Source: an uncultured Bacteroidota bacterium
Lineage (GTDB): Bacteria; Bacteroidota; Bacteroidia; Chitinophagales; Chitinophagaceae
Assembly (NCBI GenBank): GCA_903877645.1
Contig: CAIRES010000059.1
Location: forward strand, 23,544-87,543
Length of the DNA stretch: 64,000 nt
Reading direction: 5' to 3'
The position numbers and the translations under genes are program-made. Positions 59,688 to 64,000 of this stretch are shown one piece after another (position 1 is the stretch's first letter; every line of letters begins with the position of its first letter). The notes under the pieces are model-generated. The model was not told the origin of the DNA and did not search any database. It worked only from the letters and a program-made list of their open reading frames with translations.

Positions 59688-62165
59688 ATGAAAAATCAAT
59701 TAACTACATGGCTAAAATCTCAGCAGAGTATTCTGGATAATCTAATCGCGAATGCAGGTACTGCTTTTTATAGAAATCATAAAGCAAATCCAAATTTTGC
59801 TTATGATTTGAAACAATGCCATATAGAGAGCTACAACCTAATTAAAGGAAAAGATTTATGCTACGATAGACCTAACACTGCTTTTGCATATTCCCTTTGG
59901 TATCACCCAAGGCGTATAAATACATTTCTATCATTTTTTCTTGATAAAATAATTGATCAAAAAGAACAATCTTTCGAAGTCTTTGATTTAGGTGCTGGTG
60001 CGGGTGCCATCCAATGGGGATTAGGTTTGATTTACGCAGGTTTAAAGAAACATGGTATTAAGCCGCCTAAAATTACTGTTGTAAATATCGATACAAGCCC
60101 ATTTATGCTACTTTATAACAAGGAGTATTTATGGAAAGAATTTATACAAGCATATCCTGAAATAGATTCCAATTTTATTATCGAATATGAAGTAAATTCC
60201 TGGAATAATGAACGGCACTTAAATACATCCAATCCAATCCTAGCGGCTAGTTACCTATTTGATGACTCAGATAATCAAACTGAAATAAACAAAGACTTTA
60301 TTAGCATTATAAACAAGTACAACCCCAACACTATTTTACTTTTAACTTCTGAACATAAATCAAGGAAGTATTTTCCAACATTAAAGGAGCAGCTATTGCA
60401 GTTAGAGTATAAATTTGATTTAGTAAATGAAAATCAATTACTGTTTAAAGAACCACTGCAAAAAATAAATCAAATAAGAACCAAGCTAGGCGAAATGCTT
60501 AGCGTTAATGAGTTAAAAAGAAATGCAAGTTGGATTGATATTAGTCACTCTGCAATTGTTTTTCAAAAGAAGCAAGCATCTTTAAATTTCCCTTCTGTAT
60601 CTAAACCCATTTCCCATTTAGATATTTTCAATCCGCCAATACGGATTAGAAGAGACGTTGCACTTAACGATAAGCAGAAAAAAGCTGCTAAGAATACAGA
60701 AAGCCCTAGTGTGATTGTTGGCCCAGCAGGATGTGGAAAGAGTATTGTAATAACCGAAAAAATAAAAAATATTGTTGAGGAGAATAACTATTCGAAAGAT
60801 TTAAAAATTCTTGTAACTACTTTCAATAAGGGTCTTATCGGAAAGCTAGCCGAATGGTTAAAGGATATTCTAGACTCCTCGAAATTTACGATACGATATG
60901 ATGCTGGTTTTAATGGTTATACAGAGAAGTCAAGCCATTTCGTTTTTAATCATCCAAACCATACAACAACAAATATTCGGCTATTGCATTTCGACATGTT
61001 ACCTAAATTGCTAGGAGGGGTTAGGTACCGTGGTTTAGTAAACCATCAACAGCATTTTACTTTGTTACGCGAGATAATCACAAACGTAAAAGCAGATGAA
61101 AAAATAGTCAATGATCAGTATGATAGCATTTTAAATCCAGATTTTATTTTTGAAGAATACCATCGAGTGATATATGGGCTTCAGGTTGGAATTACTAATG
61201 GAGAAGAAACCTACCTAAATATTAAAAGAGTGGGAAGGGGAAATAATCCTTCATTGCAAAAAAACAGTCAAAGAAGAAAATTGGTTTTTAAGTGTTTGGT
61301 ACAATATGCCAATAGAATGCACCGTGAGGGTATTGAGAGTTTCACATTAAGGCGACAATACTTATATGCAAAGCTTAAATCGAACCATATAAATCTAAAA
61401 TACGACTACATACTCGTTGATGAATTTCAAGATTGTACCGGTGCTGATTTTGAAATCTTCTATTCATTGGTTACAAACCCGAATAATTTTACCATTGCTG
61501 GTGATTTAGCACAATCTATTCATCTTGGAGTTGCCGCTCGAATTCCAAGAGATGTGAATATGAATAAAAGAACTTTTCATAGATTAGAAGGTTCTTATAG
61601 GCTTCCTGTTAGAATTAGCGAATGTATTAAGAAGTTATCAGAAACAATTTCGTTAAGATTTGGTAATGATGAAGGTACCACTAGTATTACACCTTATAAA
61701 GGCTCTCCACCAGGTGCAAGGCCTATTGTTGTGTATGGAAGTACATATCTTACATTGGCTTCCAAAATAAAGGAAGTGTTTTTGCAGTACAACATATATG
61801 ATCTTCACAAGATAACGATCTTAGAAAAAGATGTTGAGTTGCAAAAGGAAATTTCAAAAAACGGAATCTCAACAGAAACAGACACAATATTGAGTTTGAA
61901 AGGTTTGGAGAAGGAATGTGTTTTATGGTCAACAAGAATACCATTAGAATTTGAAAGAGAAGTATTTGAGTTTTCATATACCATCGTTACAAGAACTTCA
62001 TGTATTCTAATAATTGGATTGACTAACGAAACACAAAATAGTTATAAAAAAATATTAGGACTTTTAGATCGTGAAAGATTAATAATGTGGGATAGTGAAA
62101 CAGAAGCTAAGTTTATATCCTTTTGTGAAGATTACAAAGCGGAAACTATTGTAGATGAAGATTAA
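59688..62165 (+). CDS. Methyltransferase-like domain fused to a UvrD/Rep-type helicase
   Basis: An 825-aa two-part protein. Residues 1-310 contain a Rossmann methyltransferase-like fold: motif I VFDLGAGAGAIQWGLGL (D100), then ITVVNIDTSPFML. Its opening AFAYSLWYHPRRINTFLSFF resembles Rsm22-like enzymes, but the match is weak. Residues 320-825 form an SF1A helicase: Walker A GPAGCGKS (345-352), motif Ia VTTFNKGL, motif II LVDEFQDC (D578-D582), motif III FTIAGDLAQSI, motif IV GSYRLPVRISE, motif V TILSLKGLEKECVLW, and motif VI YTIVTRTSCILII. All seven helicase blocks are present. Such a fusion next to a radical-SAM gene is unusual. DNA repair, RNA modification, or defence are possible; none is proven. 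Confidence 0.75.
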   Translation: MKNQLTTWLKSQQSILDNLIANAGTAFYRNHKANPNFAYDLKQCHIESYNLIKGKDLCYDRPNTAFAYSLWYHPRRINTFLSFFLDKIIDQKEQSFEVFDLGAGAGAIQWGLGLIYAGLKKHGIKPPKITVVNIDTSPFMLLYNKEYLWKEFIQAYPEIDSNFIIEYEVNSWNNERHLNTSNPILAASYLFDDSDNQTEINKDFISIINKYNPNTILLLTSEHKSRKYFPTLKEQLLQLEYKFDLVNENQLLFKEPLQKINQIRTKLGEMLSVNELKRNASWIDISHSAIVFQKKQASLNFPSVSKPISHLDIFNPPIRIRRDVALNDKQKKAAKNTESPSVIVGPAGCGKSIVITEKIKNIVEENNYSKDLKILVTTFNKGLIGKLAEWLKDILDSSKFTIRYDAGFNGYTEKSSHFVFNHPNHTTTNIRLLHFDMLPKLLGGVRYRGLVNHQQHFTLLREIITNVKADEKIVNDQYDSILNPDFIFEEYHRVIYGLQVGITNGEETYLNIKRVGRGNNPSLQKNSQRRKLVFKCLVQYANRMHREGIESFTLRRQYLYAKLKSNHINLKYDYILVDEFQDCTGADFEIFYSLVTNPNNFTIAGDLAQSIHLGVAARIPRDVNMNKRTFHRLEGSYRLPVRISECIKKLSETISLRFGNDEGTTSITPYKGSPPGARPIVVYGSTYLTLASKIKEVFLQYNIYDLHKITILEKDVELQKEISKNGISTETDTILSLKGLEKECVLWSTRIPLEFEREVFEFSYTIVTRTSCILIIGLTNETQNSYKKILGLLDRERLIMWDSETEAKFISFCEDYKAETIVDED

Positions 62166-62305
62166 CTAATGAGTATTCCGCAAGAAATTTAATTATTGTA
62201 TGTTTTATGAAATAAACATTATAAGTATAGGCGAAAATTAGATGAACAAAATTTTTTGGCGTTTGTATTATGTATAATATGTTCCTATTGTTCTGACATT
62301 TACCC

Positions 62306-62313
62306 TATATTTG
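62306..62313 (+). promoter_or_regulatory. -7 box for smc
   Basis: TATATTTG matches TAnnTTTG, 23 nt before the TTG start of smc. Confidence 0.45.
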
Positions 62314-62336
62314 TCTTCCCCCTAAATTTTATTGTT

Positions 62337-64000
62337 TTGAAATTAAAGTCGTTGGAAATAAAAGGGTTCAAGTCATTCGCAGACAAGACCCATGTGATAT
62401 TGGATAACCCCATTACCGGCATTGTAGGGCCGAATGGTTGCGGCAAATCAAACATCGTAGATGCGATACGCTGGGTGATCGGAGAGCACAAGATCAAAGC
62501 ATTGCGCTCTGATAATCTTGATGACCTGATCTTCAATGGTTCGCGTACACGAACGGCATCGGGCATGGCCGAGGTGTCGCTCACGTTTGAGAACACACGT
62601 AACCTGTTGCCTACGGAATTCACCACAGTGACCATCACCAGGAAATTCTACAAGAACGGGGAAAGTGAATACCGCCTGAATGATGTAAGCTGCCGCCTGA
62701 AAGACATACACAACCTTTTCTTAGATACCGGTGTGAGCAATGACTCGTACGCGATCATAGAGCTGGGCATGGTGGATGACATCATCAAGGATAAAGACGG
62801 ATCGCGCCGCAGGATGCTGGAGCAGGCCGCGGGTATCTCTATTTACAAAACACGAAAGAAAGAAGCCAAGCAAAAGCTGGAAGCCACCGAGCTGGATATC
62901 GCCCGTATCGAGGACCTGCTTTTTGAAATAGGTAATAATCTACGCACGCTGGAAAGCCAGGCTAAGAAGGCGGAGAAGTACCTACAGATAAAGGGTGAAT
63001 ATAAAGAAGTGAGCATAGAGCTGGCCAAGGCTTCGCTGGAGCATTTTAACGAACAATATAAAACACTGAATGAGCAGCATGATGCTGAAACCGACCGCAG
63101 AACACAGCTGGAGGCTATTGTGGCCACAGAAGAAGCATCGGTAGAGCAGCAGAAAGTGAAGCTGATAGAGCGGGAGCAGGAATTGAATGGTTTGCAAAAA
63201 CAATTCAATGAACTGATCAACCGCGTACGCCAACTGGAGAATGATAAGAAGCTGGCCGCGCAAAGGCTGGAGTACCTGAAGGAGCGCGATAAATCGTTGC
63301 GCGATTTCCTGGCAGGTGCAGGTGGTGAATCAGAGAAACTGGAAAAGTCTATTGCCTTATCTCAGAAACAAATAGCAGAAGAAAAGGCGATACTCGAAAA
63401 ATTGAAAGCCGAGCTGGAAACCCTGCGCACATCGCTGGATGAGCAACGCAAGTCGTTTGATGAAAAGAAACTGGTGGTAGAGCAACTGCGTAGTGAGTAT
63501 CAGCAGAAGCAAAGAAGCCAGTTTGAGGCAGAGAAGAAAGTAGCCATAGCTGACACCTCTGTAATGAACCTGCAGCGTAGCATGCAGCAGGTGCAGGATG
63601 AGATAACGCAGCGCGTGGCGCAGATAGCGCAACTGAGTAATGAACTGAAAGACACCAATGAGCAACTGGGCGATAAACAGAATGAGCTGCAAGACCTCAT
63701 CACCAAACATGAAGAAGTAAAGGCCAAGATACTGGAAAGCCAGGCGCAGATGGAAGACCTGCGTGCCAAACTGGTAGAAGAGAACCGCAAACTGGATGCC
63801 CGCCGCAATGAGCACGACCTGCTGAAATCGCTGGTGGACAGCCTGGAAGGTTACCCGGACAGCATCAAATTCCTGAAGAAGAATAAGGAGTGGAACAATG
63901 ATGCTCCGTTATTATCGGATGTGTTTGTGGTGCAGAACGAATACCGTACTGCCCTTGAAAATGTGCTGGACAATTACCTCAACTACTACCTTGTAGCCAA
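62337..64000 (+). CDS. smc: Chromosome segregation protein SMC (5' part)
   Basis: The first 554 residues of SMC, running past the window end. Translation starts at TTG (62337), giving MKLKSLEIKGFKSFADKTHV; the next in-frame ATG is far inside. The ATP-binding head has Walker A GPNGCGKS (31-38), and the family-specific RRRMLEQAAGISIYKTRK lies near residue 165. A long coiled coil (about 170-500) leads to the hinge that starts around SLEGYPDSIKFLKKNKEW. It folds and segregates chromosomes with ScpAB. Codon use returns to the GC-richer local norm after the AT-rich cassette. Confidence 0.96.
   Translation, partial: MKLKSLEIKGFKSFADKTHVILDNPITGIVGPNGCGKSNIVDAIRWVIGEHKIKALRSDNLDDLIFNGSRTRTASGMAEVSLTFENTRNLLPTEFTTVTITRKFYKNGESEYRLNDVSCRLKDIHNLFLDTGVSNDSYAIIELGMVDDIIKDKDGSRRRMLEQAAGISIYKTRKKEAKQKLEATELDIARIEDLLFEIGNNLRTLESQAKKAEKYLQIKGEYKEVSIELAKASLEHFNEQYKTLNEQHDAETDRRTQLEAIVATEEASVEQQKVKLIEREQELNGLQKQFNELINRVRQLENDKKLAAQRLEYLKERDKSLRDFLAGAGGESEKLEKSIALSQKQIAEEKAILEKLKAELETLRTSLDEQRKSFDEKKLVVEQLRSEYQQKQRSQFEAEKKVAIADTSVMNLQRSMQQVQDEITQRVAQIAQLSNELKDTNEQLGDKQNELQDLITKHEEVKAKILESQAQMEDLRAKLVEENRKLDARRNEHDLLKSLVDSLEGYPDSIKFLKKNKEWNNDAPLLSDVFVVQNEYRTALENVLDNYLNYYLVA

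Noticed and set aside
1..64000. tRNA or rRNA genes and complete IS elements
   Set aside because: None was recognised on either strand; no transposase motif or CCA-ended cloverleaf was seen. Small RNAs cannot be excluded by eye.

Overview
The window looks like a chromosomal segment of a Bacteroidota bacterium, most likely Chitinophagales/Chitinophagaceae-like. The evidence is a gliding-motility gene (gldC), a secreted protein with a type IX secretion sorting domain, a SusC-like TonB-dependent receptor, kynurenine 3-monooxygenase, alternative complex III joined to an aa3-type oxidase, -7 boxes of the form TAnnTTTG ahead of many genes, and short interspersed repeats of the kind common in this phylum. 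The assignment rests on gene content only. No rRNA, tRNA, CRISPR array, IS element or transposase was seen.

Layout. 0-8 kb: housekeeping and envelope genes (DinB/BstA-like protein, PlsC acyltransferase, a NUC1-family protein with a broken active site, a gpP-terminase-like HTH protein, YchF, a YiiX-like peptidase, a lipoprotein, an SpmA-SpmB fusion). 8-13.4 kb: DUF2911, a 687-aa DUF4394/T9SS protein, a run of three exported proteins carrying four TonB C-terminal domains, and a short-chain dehydrogenase. 13.6-25.4 kb: one respiratory operon, actABCDEF-coxB-coxA, which takes electrons from menaquinol through alternative complex III to cytochrome oxidase. 25.5-28.7 kb: a MoxR ATPase with an exported TPR-like partner (minus strand). 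28.8-33.5 kb: small genes, then heptose-nucleotide and glycan genes (hddA, hddC, a glycosyltransferase) interrupted by a four-helix-bundle (S23) gene enclosed by inverted repeats. 33.5-38.7 kb (minus): exported beta-propeller, response regulator, histidine kinase, TonB-dependent receptor. 38.8-41.9 kb (minus): kmo-recJ.

42-47.4 kb: a VapBC-like toxin-antitoxin pair, a HicB-like pseudogene, ybeY, an RluA-type pseudouridine synthase, gldC, feoB, and two small paralogues of which one is frameshifted. 47.4-49.8 kb is an AT-rich patch of orphan membrane and exported proteins. 50-57.9 kb: a second gpP-like HTH protein, dxr, rseP, a Nudix hydrolase, aspartokinase and hscA. 58.5-62.2 kb is a second AT-rich patch. 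It holds a two-gene cassette: an SPL-type radical-SAM protein, then (3 nt later) an 825-aa protein joining a methyltransferase-like domain to a UvrD/Rep-type helicase. The window ends inside smc.

The radical-SAM / methyltransferase-helicase cassette is the best candidate for an undescribed system, possibly nucleic-acid modification, repair or defence. Other points of interest are the S23 gene inside a long inverted repeat between hddA and hddC, the paired gpP-like genes that each follow a perfect hairpin, and several families of dispersed hairpin repeats.
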